DNA of 36,750 nucleotides from an uncultured Bacteroidales bacterium (GTDB lineage: Bacteria; Bacteroidota; Bacteroidia; Bacteroidales; Paludibacteraceae). How positions within the stretch are numbered: position 1 is the stretch's first letter; each line of letters opens with the position of its first letter. Location of the stretch: NCBI GenBank assembly GCA_937911935.1, contig CALDQH010000107.1:1-36750 (forward strand), in the 5' to 3' direction. The position numbers and the translations under genes were made by a program. Under the pieces are notes generated by a model. The model was given only the letters and a program-made list of their open reading frames with translations, was not told the DNA's origin and ran no database searches. This document shows, piece after piece, positions 14,572 to 23,253 of this stretch.

Positions 14572-15054
14572 ATGGCATTAAACGTAAAAGAAATGAGCGG
14601 AAAATCGGTTTCGTTCCTACAAGATTTTAAAGCCTTTGCAATGAAAGGCAATGTAGTAGATATGGCTGTCGGTGTTATCATCGGTGGTGCATTTGGTAAG
14701 ATTGTTACCTCGTTGGTAAACGATGTTGTGATGCCTCTTATTGGCTTGGCAGTAGGTGGTGTTGACTTCAAAGACCTTAAAGTAATGTTGAGCGATGAAG
14801 TGCTTAACGAAGCTGGCGAAGTAGTAAAAGCGGCTACTTACATGACTTATGGCAACTTCCTACAAGTAACTTTCGATTTCCTTATCATCGCGTTCTCGAT
14901 CTTTATGGTAATTCGTTTGATGGGTAAATTGAGCCGCAAGAAAGAAGAAGCTCCAGCTCCTGCTCCAGAACCTGCACCAGCTCCAGAACCAGAACCAACC
15001 AAAGAAGAATTGTTGCTAACTGAAATTCGCGATTTGCTAAAAGCTAAAAAATAA
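14572..15054 (+). CDS. mscL: Large-conductance mechanosensitive channel
   Basis: Homopentameric inner-membrane channel that opens under membrane tension and protects against osmotic downshock. TM1 shows the family pattern FAMKGNVVDMAVGVIIGGAFGKIVTSLVND, read here as residues about 19-48 in parts; TM2 is LQVTFDFLIIAFSIFMVIRLM. The C-terminus carries a Pro/Ala/Glu linker (EEAPAPAPEPAPAPEPEP) before the terminal helix LLTEIRDLLKAKK, which forms the cytoplasmic bundle. The linker is longer than in E. coli MscL, giving 160 aa in total. Start chosen at ATG 14572 from the promoter position. Confidence 0.96.
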   Translation: MALNVKEMSGKSVSFLQDFKAFAMKGNVVDMAVGVIIGGAFGKIVTSLVNDVVMPLIGLAVGGVDFKDLKVMLSDEVLNEAGEVVKAATYMTYGNFLQVTFDFLIIAFSIFMVIRLMGKLSRKKEEAPAPAPEPAPAPEPEPTKEELLLTEIRDLLKAKK

Positions 15055-15077
15055 TATCGGGTTGAATTATCCGTAAT

Positions 15078-15113
15078 AAAAAATCTCAATGCCATCAAGC
15101 ATTGAGATTTTTT
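15078..15113. terminator. Bidirectional terminator after mscL
   Basis: AAAAAATCTCAATGC, loop CATCAA, GCATTGAGATTTTTT. A and T tracts on both sides allow use by mscL and by the opposing TPR gene. Confidence 0.93.
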
Positions 15114-15117
15114 ATTA

Positions 15118-15150
15118 TAACTCCTAACTCCTAACTCCTCACTCCTAACT
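15118..15150. repeat. CTCCTAA tandem array
   Basis: About 4.5 units of ACTCCTA or close variants, on the minus strand TTAGGAG. A different unit from the GATTAGTC and CTTGTCG families, but again it holds the stop codon (TAG) of the adjacent gene at 15145. Confidence 0.8.
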
Positions 15151-17052
15151 ATATCGCAAATAATCAACAATATACACTTTGTCGCGCTCTGACAAAGAAA
15201 TACATGCCTTGTTTAGTTGTTCGGCAAGTCCATCGTGCGGAAATAGGCCATAGTGCTCTAAAGCGGCCTTGGTATCGCCTGTTGCCCATAAGCAATGACC
15301 CATATACAAATGATAATAGATGCTTTTGCTCATATCGCTTTGCAAAAACTCAATCTTGTAAAAGGCATTGAGCGCTTTTTGGTATTGTCCCAATTCGGCA
15401 TAACAACTGCCAATGTTGTAGATGATGTTTAAATCGTCTTTGGCTTGTTCTTCTGCTTGTAAATAGTAGGATAGCGCTTCTTGGTATTGTTTGAGCATGC
15501 GATGGCAATAGGCCAATTTGCGCAAAGTCCAAGGATTTTTAGTTGCTATCAGTTCTGCTTTTTGGTAGCAGTCGATGGCTTTTGCGTACTCTTCTAATTT
15601 TTGGTAACAGTAGCCCAACTTGCGATACAGCAAATCGGATGCCTTGTGGCTATCGGTGTATTTTAGGTAGGCAGTTAAGGCATTGTCGTATTGTTCTTTG
15701 GCAAAGAAAAAGTCTGCCAGCTGTTTTAAAAAATCGCCTTCGGGATTTAAAAAACGGAAAAATGCCGTTTCGTGCACGTTTACATCCAACTTAAACGGAT
15801 TGGTAAAGAAAGCTTTGCCCGCATATAGCGTATAGAAACGATACAAATCTTGCAAATAAAGGTTGCTAATTAGCTCGCTCGATGGCTTTTGTATGTCGCT
15901 GATTTGCTCATCGCCCATTTTTATTTGTTCTACCATCGATTTGCGGTAGTCGGACGGAATCATCTGCAAATTAAAACAAAACGAATATTTGTCGGAGTCA
16001 CACAAAAAGTTTGTTAGGCTGAGTAGTTTGCTCAAACTGTTATCGGTTACATCCACGTCGGTCTCTGAACCTATCGAAGGGTTAGGCATGGTCGCAAACA
16101 AGTCTTTTACCGAATCGTGTTCTGCATCAAAAGGCAACGACCAATTTTCAAAATCGTTAAAGAAAGGATACGCTTTCATTTGCGCAAAGGTGCTGAGGTT
16201 GATGTCAGAGCCCTCGCGTCCCATTTGGGCGTAAGTTTCCATTTTGTCCTGAATGCCGCTTTCTTCTATGGTGTCTTGCCACGAGTTTGAGGCATCTTCA
16301 AAGTCGTCTGTATCAAACGAGTCGGACGATAAAATATCTCTATGAATTTTAGGCGCCAATTTGGTGATGGTTGGCAAGACATTTTGTTGTATGTCTTGTG
16401 TGATGCGCTCTGTTTCTTTGCTGCGGATAAGTTGTTTTACGATGTTTTGGGCATTTTGAACCATTTGGTCATCGTCCAACAAAATTTGTAACCTGTTGTT
16501 GATGGCAGGGTATAGGGGATACCTATCTTTGTATAAAATCAGGCAGATGATAATGCCGGTTAGGGCGCGCATCGAGGTTTGGATGTGCTGATTTTGGCAA
16601 AACTCAAACAAAATGCGCAGTTTGTTTTCGTCGAATAACTCGATGCAACTTAGCGTAATGGCACTAACTACCCATGCTGTTTGATGCATATCGCCTTGCT
16701 TGTTTAAGAGCAAGGCTTCTTCTACAAGGGATGCGCTGTATCGTTTGGGTTCCCAGTATTTGGCAAATAGGGCGTTGGTAGCAACTGGTTTAACCGAGCG
16801 TGTAGCAAGTAAATCGTCGGTTAGTTCGTAGGTTTGGCGCAATAGATGCAAAAAAATGGTTTCTCTTTCGGGGTCTGCCACTTTCTCTGCCCAATGTTTA
16901 AGCAAGCGTTGATAGTTAGATTTAATGTCCTCTAACGTCTCGTTGGTTGTTCCTTTGGTGAGCAAGCTAAGCTGTGCCAACGCTCTGCCCAAGGTTTGTT
17001 GGGCAAGCGAGGCATAGATTATTTTTTTGATATCTGCGCTGGATTGTGCCAT
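15145..17052 (-). CDS. Large tetratricopeptide-repeat protein, 635 aa
   Basis: Predicted soluble, helical protein. The C-terminal third (about residues 445-610) holds at least five TPR units with the W/G/Y/A/A/P pattern, for example LYRKLGYCYQKLEEYAKAID and IIYNIGSCYAELGQYQKALN. The N-terminal 400 residues are helical without a recognised domain. No signal peptide. TPR arrays act as protein-binding scaffolds; the partner is unknown. It lies 6 bp after thrC in the apgM-thrC operon and ends at a terminator. Function is not proposed. Confidence 0.85.
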   Translation of the reverse strand: MAQSSADIKKIIYASLAQQTLGRALAQLSLLTKGTTNETLEDIKSNYQRLLKHWAEKVADPERETIFLHLLRQTYELTDDLLATRSVKPVATNALFAKYWEPKRYSASLVEEALLLNKQGDMHQTAWVVSAITLSCIELFDENKLRILFEFCQNQHIQTSMRALTGIIICLILYKDRYPLYPAINNRLQILLDDDQMVQNAQNIVKQLIRSKETERITQDIQQNVLPTITKLAPKIHRDILSSDSFDTDDFEDASNSWQDTIEESGIQDKMETYAQMGREGSDINLSTFAQMKAYPFFNDFENWSLPFDAEHDSVKDLFATMPNPSIGSETDVDVTDNSLSKLLSLTNFLCDSDKYSFCFNLQMIPSDYRKSMVEQIKMGDEQISDIQKPSSELISNLYLQDLYRFYTLYAGKAFFTNPFKLDVNVHETAFFRFLNPEGDFLKQLADFFFAKEQYDNALTAYLKYTDSHKASDLLYRKLGYCYQKLEEYAKAIDCYQKAELIATKNPWTLRKLAYCHRMLKQYQEALSYYLQAEEQAKDDLNIIYNIGSCYAELGQYQKALNAFYKIEFLQSDMSKSIYYHLYMGHCLWATGDTKAALEHYGLFPHDGLAEQLNKACISLSERDKVYIVDYLRYS

Positions 17053-17058
17053 GGTCTC

Positions 17059-18369
17059 TTATTGTGCGTTTGCACTTAAGAAAGCTTTGAAATCGGCAAA
17101 CTCTTTGCTTAGTTCGACACTTTGTTTGGTGCCGCGCATAAAGGCTTGTAATTTTTCGGGAATTTCTACTTTTTCGCCAATGATGTTTTCTACCGTGCTT
17201 AAGAATTTAGCAGGGTGGGCTGTTTCTAAGAATACGCCAGTTTCGCCTTCGCGTAGCATGTCTTTAAGGGCTTGATAACCGCAAGCACCGTGTGGGTCAA
17301 GCAAGTAGCCCGTTTGTGTATAGCAAGTTTTAATGGTCTCGGTAATATCCTCGTCGGTATAGCGAGCACCGCCAATTTCGGCAGTAATGGCTTTGTGCGA
17401 GTGTCCGTATAGGTCAATGACACGTGCAAAGTTGCTGGGGTCGCCTACGTCCATGGCATTTGCCAAGGTTGCTACCGATGGGCGTGGTTTGTACTCGCCC
17501 GTTTTTAGGTATTCCAAGAAAATATCGTTGCGGTTGTTGGCTGCAATAAAACGTTTAACAGGTAAGCCCATTTTTTTGCCAAACAAACCAGCTGTAATGT
17601 TACCAAAGTTGCCACTGGGCACGCAAATAACGGCATTGTCGGCTTTGCCTAACTTTTTAAGTTGTGCGTATGCGTAAAAATAGTAGAACGATTGGGGCAA
17701 GAAACGAGCCACGTTGATGGAGTTGGCAGAGGTTAATTTCAATTGGGCATTAAGCTCGTCGTCCATAAAGGCTGTTTTAACCAAGCGTTGGCAATCGTCA
17801 AACGTACCATCTACTTCGATGGCTGTAATGTTTTGTCCCAAGGTAGTAAATTGGCATTCTTGAATAGCACTTACCAAACCTTTGGGGTAGAGTACATATA
17901 CATGAATGCCTTCTACGCCCAAGAAACCGTTGGCAACGGCACTACCCGTATCGCCCGATGTGGCTACCAATACATTTACGTTGCCTTTTTTGCCTTCCTT
18001 GGCAATAAAATAACCCAATAAGCGTGACATAAAACGTCCGCCTACGTCTTTAAACGCAAGGGTAGGACCATGGAATAGCTCCAAACTGTAAATATTTTCG
18101 GTAACTTTTACCAAAGGAGCATCGAAACTTAGGGTGTCATACACAATTTTTTTCAGTGCATCGGCTTCTACGTCTTCGCCAAAGAAAGCATCGGCAACGG
18201 TGTAGGCAATTTCTTGAAACGATAGGTTTTCGATGTTCTCAAAAAAAGATGCGGGCAATGCCTTGATGATGTCGGGCATAAAAAGACCTTTGTCGTCTGC
18301 CAATCCTTTAACGACGGCATCTTTTAGGCTTACTCCCTTGATTTGTCCATTTGTGCTGTAATAGTTCAT
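17059..18369 (-). CDS. thrC: Threonine synthase
   Basis: PLP enzyme that converts O-phosphohomoserine to threonine. The N-terminal family start (MNYYSTNGQIKGVSLKDAVV) and the PLP-lysine segment LAFKDVGGRF (K107) are clear, as are ATSGDTGSAV and VPSGNFGN. Length 436 aa matches the bacterial thrC class of about 430 residues. It is 15 bp downstream of the apgM-like gene, which suggests joint work in threonine synthesis. Confidence 0.96.
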   Translation of the reverse strand: MNYYSTNGQIKGVSLKDAVVKGLADDKGLFMPDIIKALPASFFENIENLSFQEIAYTVADAFFGEDVEADALKKIVYDTLSFDAPLVKVTENIYSLELFHGPTLAFKDVGGRFMSRLLGYFIAKEGKKGNVNVLVATSGDTGSAVANGFLGVEGIHVYVLYPKGLVSAIQECQFTTLGQNITAIEVDGTFDDCQRLVKTAFMDDELNAQLKLTSANSINVARFLPQSFYYFYAYAQLKKLGKADNAVICVPSGNFGNITAGLFGKKMGLPVKRFIAANNRNDIFLEYLKTGEYKPRPSVATLANAMDVGDPSNFARVIDLYGHSHKAITAEIGGARYTDEDITETIKTCYTQTGYLLDPHGACGYQALKDMLREGETGVFLETAHPAKFLSTVENIIGEKVEIPEKLQAFMRGTKQSVELSKEFADFKAFLSANAQ

Positions 18370-18384
18370 GGTATGATGTTTTGA

Positions 18385-19596
18385 TTATTTTTTGTCGAAT
18401 AATAGTTGCATAAATTCATCGTCCGATACGTGTCCGTAAGCACCTTGCAAGGCTGCCTGCTCGTCATATACTTGTACCGAATCGCCTTGCTGTGTGGGGT
18501 TGTAAATAACAAAAGGCACTGGGGCGTTGGTGTGCGTTTTAATTGCGCACGGAGTAGGATGATCGGGCAAAATAGCCATGGTAACAGGTTCTGTCCATAT
18601 CGAAACTTCGTCAAAAATGGGTTTTACGATGCGACTGTCCAAATATTCGATGGTTTTTACTTTTAGGTCGATGTTGCCCTCGTGTCCGGCTTCGTCGCTG
18701 GCTTCTACGTGCAAAAACACAAAGTCGTTGGTTTTAAGGGCCTCGATGGCTGCTTGTGCTTTGCCTTCGTAGTTGGTATCGAATAATCCCGTTGCACCTT
18801 CTACTTCTATCGATTTAAGGCCGGCATAAATGCCAATGCCTTTGATTAAATCGACTGCCGAAATAACGGCTCCGCTTGTAATGCCTACTTTTTGTGCCAA
18901 AGTTTGCATGCTGGGTTTATAGCCAGGTGACCATACCCAAATGCTGTTGGCAGGGTCTTTGCCCTGAGCCATACGTTTTAGGTTGACGGGATGGTCTTTT
19001 AAAAGTTCTTGCGATTTGATGGTTAGCTCGTTGAGCAAACGGGCGGTTTCTTGGGCTTCGCTCACCAATGCTTGTACCATAACGTCTTTTACGGGTGTGC
19101 CGGGTACGTCGTGAGGAGGGGTGCAGTTAATGCGTTTGTCGCCCCCTTTCATTACCAATAAATGACGATACGATATGCCGTTGTGAAAGGTAAAAATATC
19201 GTTGCCCAATTTTTCTTGCAAGAATTCAATCAAAATTTTTGCTTCCTCGTTGCTGATGTGGCCAGCCGAGTGGTTTTTGATTTTTCCATCTTGCGTGCAG
19301 ATAATGTTGCAACGCATGGCCATTTCGCCTGGCTGAATAGCTACGCCAATGCTGGCAGCTTCGAGCGAGCCACGACCTTCAAATTCGGTGCGCACATCGT
19401 AGCCTAAAACGGTCATGTTGGCAATTTCGCTGCCTGGTTTAAAACCTTCGGGCACGGTGCTAAACACACCATTTTTGCCCAATCGGGCTATGGTGTCTAT
19501 AGTTGGTTTGTGGGCGGCTTGTAGGGGTGTTTTACCTCCTAATGCGGCTATGGGCTCGTCTGCCATGCCGTCGCCTAATATAATGATGCGTTTCAT
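18385..19596 (-). CDS. ApgM-type phosphoglycerate mutase-like enzyme, possible homoserine kinase
   Basis: Alkaline-phosphatase superfamily, archaeal-type 2,3-bisphosphoglycerate-independent phosphoglycerate mutase family, 403 aa. Seen: MKRIIILGDGMADEP (first metal/Asp motif), the nucleophile region GSEIANMTVLGYD, VEASDEAGHEG and LPDHPTPC with metal-binding His and Asp. Annotation as a glycolytic mutase is the family default. Its position directly before thrC, with no GHMP-type thrB in the window, fits the proposal that members of this family beside thrC supply phosphohomoserine; this is inference from context. The TPR gene completes the operon. Confidence 0.85.
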   Translation of the reverse strand: MKRIIILGDGMADEPIAALGGKTPLQAAHKPTIDTIARLGKNGVFSTVPEGFKPGSEIANMTVLGYDVRTEFEGRGSLEAASIGVAIQPGEMAMRCNIICTQDGKIKNHSAGHISNEEAKILIEFLQEKLGNDIFTFHNGISYRHLLVMKGGDKRINCTPPHDVPGTPVKDVMVQALVSEAQETARLLNELTIKSQELLKDHPVNLKRMAQGKDPANSIWVWSPGYKPSMQTLAQKVGITSGAVISAVDLIKGIGIYAGLKSIEVEGATGLFDTNYEGKAQAAIEALKTNDFVFLHVEASDEAGHEGNIDLKVKTIEYLDSRIVKPIFDEVSIWTEPVTMAILPDHPTPCAIKTHTNAPVPFVIYNPTQQGDSVQVYDEQAALQGAYGHVSDDEFMQLLFDKK

Positions 19597-19605
19597 TCTT
19601 TTTGA

Positions 19606-19644
19606 TTGACTAATCGATTAATCGGTAAATCGACTAATCGATTT
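19606..19644. repeat. GACTAATCG array upstream of the apgM-like gene
   Basis: GACTAATCGATTAATCGGTA then AATCGACTAATCGATT, 8-9-mers of the GATTAGTC family, starting 10 bp before the start codon. The repeat would be within the 5' leader of the apgM-thrC transcript. Confidence 0.75.
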
Positions 19645-19678
19645 TATTTTGTAATTATTGTATTGCGAATATTTATAT

Positions 19679-20713
19679 TTAAATTTGCTTATCTATTTCT
19701 TCGCAGAATGCTGGCAGTACTTCTTTAATTTTTTTAATGGTATCGCTAAGCGATAGCTTGCTTTCGGCACCCGAAGCGTTGAGATGTCCGCCGCCACCAA
19801 AAAACTCGCTGGCAAATTGGTTGGCAGGAAAATCGCCCACCGAACGCAACGATAGTTTAACGGTATCTTTCTCTTCGCGGGCAAAGATAGAGAACCTAAT
19901 GCCATTGATAGATAGCGGAAGGTTTACAAATCCTTCTGTATCGCCTTTTTCGTAACCATATTGTACCAATTCTTTTTCGGACAAACTAAAAATAGCGGTA
20001 TGATATTCGGGCAAGATTTCTAATTTTTGCGATAGTACATAACCCATTAAACGCATTCTGTTCTCTTTGTAGGTATTAAACAGGTGTCTGTACAACGCAT
20101 CCTTGTCAACTCCTTTGCGCAATAGTTCGGCAAAAATGGTATAAATTTCGGGGCTGTTGGAGTTGTATGCCAAACCACCTGTGTCGGTTAACATACCCGC
20201 ACAAATACACTCGGCTGTTTGCAAACTCATATCGGCAAAATAGCCCATGCGACAGATAAGTCTAAATATCAATTCGCTAGTCGATGCAATCTCGGGATGC
20301 GAAATACACACATCTGCAAAGGGTTGATAATCCAAATGGTGGTCGATCATGATTTTTTCTGCAGCACTATCGGCAATGAGTTTTCCTAACTCGCCAATGC
20401 GACTTAAATTGTTGAAATCGAGGCAGAAAATCAAATCGGTTTCGGCTATGATGGTTTTGCAATGCTCTTCGTTTTGTTCAAAATTGATGATTTCGCTGCT
20501 GCTGGGCAAAATGCTCATATTGGCAGGAATGGCATCGGGCAAAATGACAAAAGTTTCGCGTTCAAAAGAATATAAAAAGTGGTATAAACCTAAACAAGAA
20601 CCAATGGCGTCTCCATCGGGTCTTTTGTGAGCAACAATAACAATGCGTCTGGCGCGTTGAATGGCTTTGTAGGTTGCAATGACTTTTTCTTCTGGAATAA
20701 CTTTGGTAAGCAT
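19679..20713 (-). CDS. nrnA: DHH-family phosphoesterase (NrnA-like nanoRNase/pAp phosphatase)
   Basis: Two-domain DHH/DHHA1 phosphoesterase, 344 aa. Metal motifs: H29 and DGD (33-35) in AHKRPDGDAIGS, D99 in FCLDFN, DHH (124-126). The DHHA1 substrate motif GGGGHLNASGA lies near the C-terminus. Members degrade 2-5-nt RNA oligomers and dephosphorylate 3'-phosphoadenosine 5'-phosphate. The pAp activity would fit sulfur assimilation, but cysK here is far away. Its own promoter box is at 20739-20746. Confidence 0.92.
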   Translation of the reverse strand: MLTKVIPEEKVIATYKAIQRARRIVIVAHKRPDGDAIGSCLGLYHFLYSFERETFVILPDAIPANMSILPSSSEIINFEQNEEHCKTIIAETDLIFCLDFNNLSRIGELGKLIADSAAEKIMIDHHLDYQPFADVCISHPEIASTSELIFRLICRMGYFADMSLQTAECICAGMLTDTGGLAYNSNSPEIYTIFAELLRKGVDKDALYRHLFNTYKENRMRLMGYVLSQKLEILPEYHTAIFSLSEKELVQYGYEKGDTEGFVNLPLSINGIRFSIFAREEKDTVKLSLRSVGDFPANQFASEFFGGGGHLNASGAESKLSLSDTIKKIKEVLPAFCEEIDKQI

Positions 20714-20738
20714 ATACGTTTTGGGTTGTATTAGCTTA

Positions 20739-20746
20739 CAAAGTTA
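20739..20746 (-). promoter_or_regulatory. -7 box of nrnA
   Basis: Minus strand TAACTTTG, exact TAnnTTTG match, 25 bp before the nrnA start codon. No convincing -33. Confidence 0.6.
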
Positions 20747-20787
20747 ATAAATTTTTGATGAATTGCCTTGTTGATACGGGGATATTT

Positions 20788-20949
20788 GTTTAGGCGATTC
20801 ATTCAAAGCCTACGCTCTTCACGGCATTTTTGCTTTTCCTCTCTAAAAATGCGATACCGCTTCGCTTTTTGGCGCATTTTCTTAACGATCGTCATACACA
20901 AAAATGTATTCCCGTTCATCACAATGGCTTTTCATCGAATCGCCTAAAC
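20788..20949. mobile_element. MITE-like element with 23/24-bp imperfect terminal inverted repeats
   Basis: GTTTAGGCGATTC (20788-20800) recurs exactly inverted at 20937-20949. The homology continues inward to GGCTTT/AAAGCC (20805-20810 and 20926-20931) with mismatches. Inside is another inverted repeat, AAAATGCG (20846-20853)/CGCATTTT (20873-20880). The element is about 162 bp and non-coding. The right end merges with the CTAAACGN array. This may be a small non-autonomous transposon or only a large hairpin. Confidence 0.45.
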
Positions 20950-20990
20950 ATCTAAACGCCTAAACGTCTAAACGATTAAACTACTAAACA
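20941..20990. repeat. CTAAACGN array reaching into comEC
   Basis: Six 8-mers of the form CTAAACGN or close variants (20944-20990). On the minus strand they read GTTTAG, and one supplies the comEC stop codon at 20968, so the last few ComEC residues are encoded by the repeat. Confidence 0.8.
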
Positions 20991-22533
20991 CGTCATCGCA
21001 CAACCAAACAACCACGCACACCAACATGGCATTTAACCTTTGGGGCGTGGGGCGTTGGTAAAATCGATAAAAGCCAAGTAGCAGAGCGTATAGGCAGGCT
21101 ACTTGAAAAAGTCCGATATGTAGGTCTGTAAGTTGGGCATAAGGTAGCCTGCAGATAGATTGGGTAACCACTTGCATGCTGTCGCTTAGGATTTTAATGG
21201 GATAGTATAGCCAACTTCCTATGCCTATGGGCGATATCAAAAATAGCAGTAAGCAGGCATACACCAGTAGGGTACCCAAGGGAATCATCACTAAATTGGT
21301 AAGCAAAAAGTACGTTGGGAAAGTGCCAAAATAATACAAAATAAGGGGTAGCGTGGCTAATTGTGCCGCAATAGATACGCCGCACATGTCTTTTATCCAA
21401 GTTAAGAGTCTATTTGTTATTTTGCACTGACTTGCGACCTTTGACTTTCGACCTTCGACATACAACAGGATCCCAATGACGGCACTAAAACTTAGCTGAA
21501 ATCCCAAGTCGAATAGGTAGTTGGGATTGTAAAGCAACATCATAAAAGCGGTAAAACAAACGTTGTTGATGCCGTAACTTTTTTGTTGGGTAATAATGCC
21601 CAAAGCACCAATGCTAAACATGATTACAGCGCGGATAATAGAGGGTGGAAGCCCGCATAAAAAGGCGTACATCCAAAGCAATAAAATAACGACAACTTGA
21701 CCCCATTTTTGAATGTTTTTATGTCTTTTAAAAGGCTGTAACAGCAGGCTGATTGCCATGAAAATAATGCCTACATGCAAGCCACTTACCGCTAAAAGAT
21801 GCGAAGCACCCGATGCGGCAAAATATTGCTTTGTAACACCTTGTAAACTTGATTTTTGCCCCAATGTAATGGCAGCCGCAAGGGCATAACTGTTGCTGTC
21901 GGTGTGTTGTTTTAATGTTTGTAAGAGGTGTTGTTTGGTGAGCTTGGCGTAGGCGATAAAATGGGTGCTGTCAGGCTGTGTTTTCAGTTGCCAATTTTGC
22001 TTCGGAATATAAGCACTGCTGTAAATGTTTTTCTTATTGTAGTAGGAAAATGTTTGCTCTTGTGTGCTTTTTATGTAAAGGTTTATTTGACTTCCCTCTA
22101 TCAGGATGGATGCCAAACTGTCTTTTTGAATGTACAAGATGGTTTTGTACTGCATGCCTGCTGTATCGGTTAGGTGTGCTATGCACTGATAAGTTTTGGG
22201 CTTTTCTACGGCGTCTTGTAGCAAAACAGCATGGTAGTATCCAGGTTTGGGTAGTTCTTTGCAGTAGGGGTTAGGGTAGGCAATCCAGGCAAATATGCCT
22301 AAGGCGCAAATGGCTAAACTCAACGATAATCCGCTTAACCATTCTTGGTGTCGGTATCTCTTTGTGTGATGTAAAGTACTTAAAATAAGGCATATACAAA
22401 AGCATACAACCGCTATCCATCCGTTTGGATAGTAGTAACCGAGTGCAATGCCAAAGGCAAAGGATGTAGTAATCCTAATAAAAGGGTGTTGATGAATCAA
22501 GATGGATATTTTTTTGTATTGACTAATCGACAA
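20968..22533 (-). CDS. comEC: ComEC/Rec2-type DNA-uptake channel protein
   Basis: Polytopic inner-membrane protein of 521 aa of the competence ComEC family, which carries single-stranded DNA into the cytoplasm during transformation. The N-terminal region has two membrane segments and an extracytoplasmic soluble part; the Competence domain is marked by ASGASHLLAVSGLHVGIIF and SIIRAVIMFSIGALG. The metallo-beta-lactamase-like C-terminal domain of full-length ComEC (700-800 aa) is absent. The C-terminus ends within a repeat array, so truncation by the repeat is possible, though short ComECs occur in this phylum. It starts 4 bp after the rpe stop. Confidence 0.9.
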   Translation of the reverse strand: MSISQYKKISILIHQHPFIRITTSFAFGIALGYYYPNGWIAVVCFCICLILSTLHHTKRYRHQEWLSGLSLSLAICALGIFAWIAYPNPYCKELPKPGYYHAVLLQDAVEKPKTYQCIAHLTDTAGMQYKTILYIQKDSLASILIEGSQINLYIKSTQEQTFSYYNKKNIYSSAYIPKQNWQLKTQPDSTHFIAYAKLTKQHLLQTLKQHTDSNSYALAAAITLGQKSSLQGVTKQYFAASGASHLLAVSGLHVGIIFMAISLLLQPFKRHKNIQKWGQVVVILLLWMYAFLCGLPPSIIRAVIMFSIGALGIITQQKSYGINNVCFTAFMMLLYNPNYLFDLGFQLSFSAVIGILLYVEGRKSKVASQCKITNRLLTWIKDMCGVSIAAQLATLPLILYYFGTFPTYFLLTNLVMIPLGTLLVYACLLLFLISPIGIGSWLYYPIKILSDSMQVVTQSICRLPYAQLTDLHIGLFQVACLYALLLGFYRFYQRPTPQRLNAMLVCVVVWLCDDVFSSLIV

Positions 22534-22537
22534 GCGA

Positions 22538-23191
22538 CTATTGTAGCGCTTTTAACTGCGCAATGGTTTCGATAGGATTGGCAGATTTGAATACAAAATT
22601 GCCTGCTACCAAAGCATCAACACCAGCCTCTACCAATTCTTTGCCTGTTTCAAGGTTTACACCGCCATCTACTTGGATAATAGCCGCCGAATTTTTGCGG
22701 GTAATCATGGCTTTTAAATCGCGTACTTTTTGGGTGGTGTTGGCAATGAATTTTTGCCCGCCAAACCCAGGATTAACCGACATCAAAAGCACCATATCTA
22801 CCTCTGTAATAATATCTTCTAAAAGGCAAACAGGTGTGTGTGGATTGAGTGTAACCGCAGCCTTGGCACCTGTGCTTTTTATGAGTTGAATGGTGCGATG
22901 TAGGTGGGTGCAAGCCTCGTAATGCACGTTGATAATAGCAGCGCCAGCCTCGGCAAATCGGGTAATAAATTTGTCGGGTTCTACAATCATCAAGTGCACA
23001 TCCAAAGGCTTTTGGCACTTGTTTTTGATCGAATCGAGAATAGGAAAACCAAACGAAATGTTGGGCACAAAAACACCATCCATCACATCAATATGCAACC
23101 AATCTGCCTGGCTTTGGTTAATCATGTTGATGTCTTTTTCTAAGTTAGCAAAATCGGCTGATAATAGTGATGGTGAAATAATGGCGCTCAT
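22538..23191 (-). CDS. rpe: Ribulose-phosphate 3-epimerase
   Basis: TIM-barrel epimerase of the pentose phosphate pathway, interconverting ribulose-5-P and xylulose-5-P. Seen: ISPSLLSADFANLEKDI, the metal/acid-base pair H..D in HIDVMDGVFVPN, DVHLMI, MSVNPGFGGQKF and QVDGGVN. Length 217 aa is normal. It has a strong promoter (23216-23248) and leads into comEC 4 bp on. The stop codon is the TAG of TAGTCGCTTGTCG, again the first unit of a short repeat. Confidence 0.97.
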   Translation of the reverse strand: MSAIISPSLLSADFANLEKDINMINQSQADWLHIDVMDGVFVPNISFGFPILDSIKNKCQKPLDVHLMIVEPDKFITRFAEAGAAIINVHYEACTHLHRTIQLIKSTGAKAAVTLNPHTPVCLLEDIITEVDMVLLMSVNPGFGGQKFIANTTQKVRDLKAMITRKNSAAIIQVDGGVNLETGKELVEAGVDALVAGNFVFKSANPIETIAQLKALQ

Positions 23192-23215
23192 GATAATTTG
23201 ATTTGTAATTCAGTA

Positions 23216-23248
23216 CAAAAATAGGTATTATAAATTGTTCGTGCAAAA
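23216..23248 (-). promoter_or_regulatory. Promoter of rpe-comEC
   Basis: Minus strand TTTTG (23248-23244), 20-bp spacer, TATTTTTG (23223-23216). The clearest -33/-7 pair in the window. Confidence 0.8.
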
Positions 23249-23253
23249 CTATT

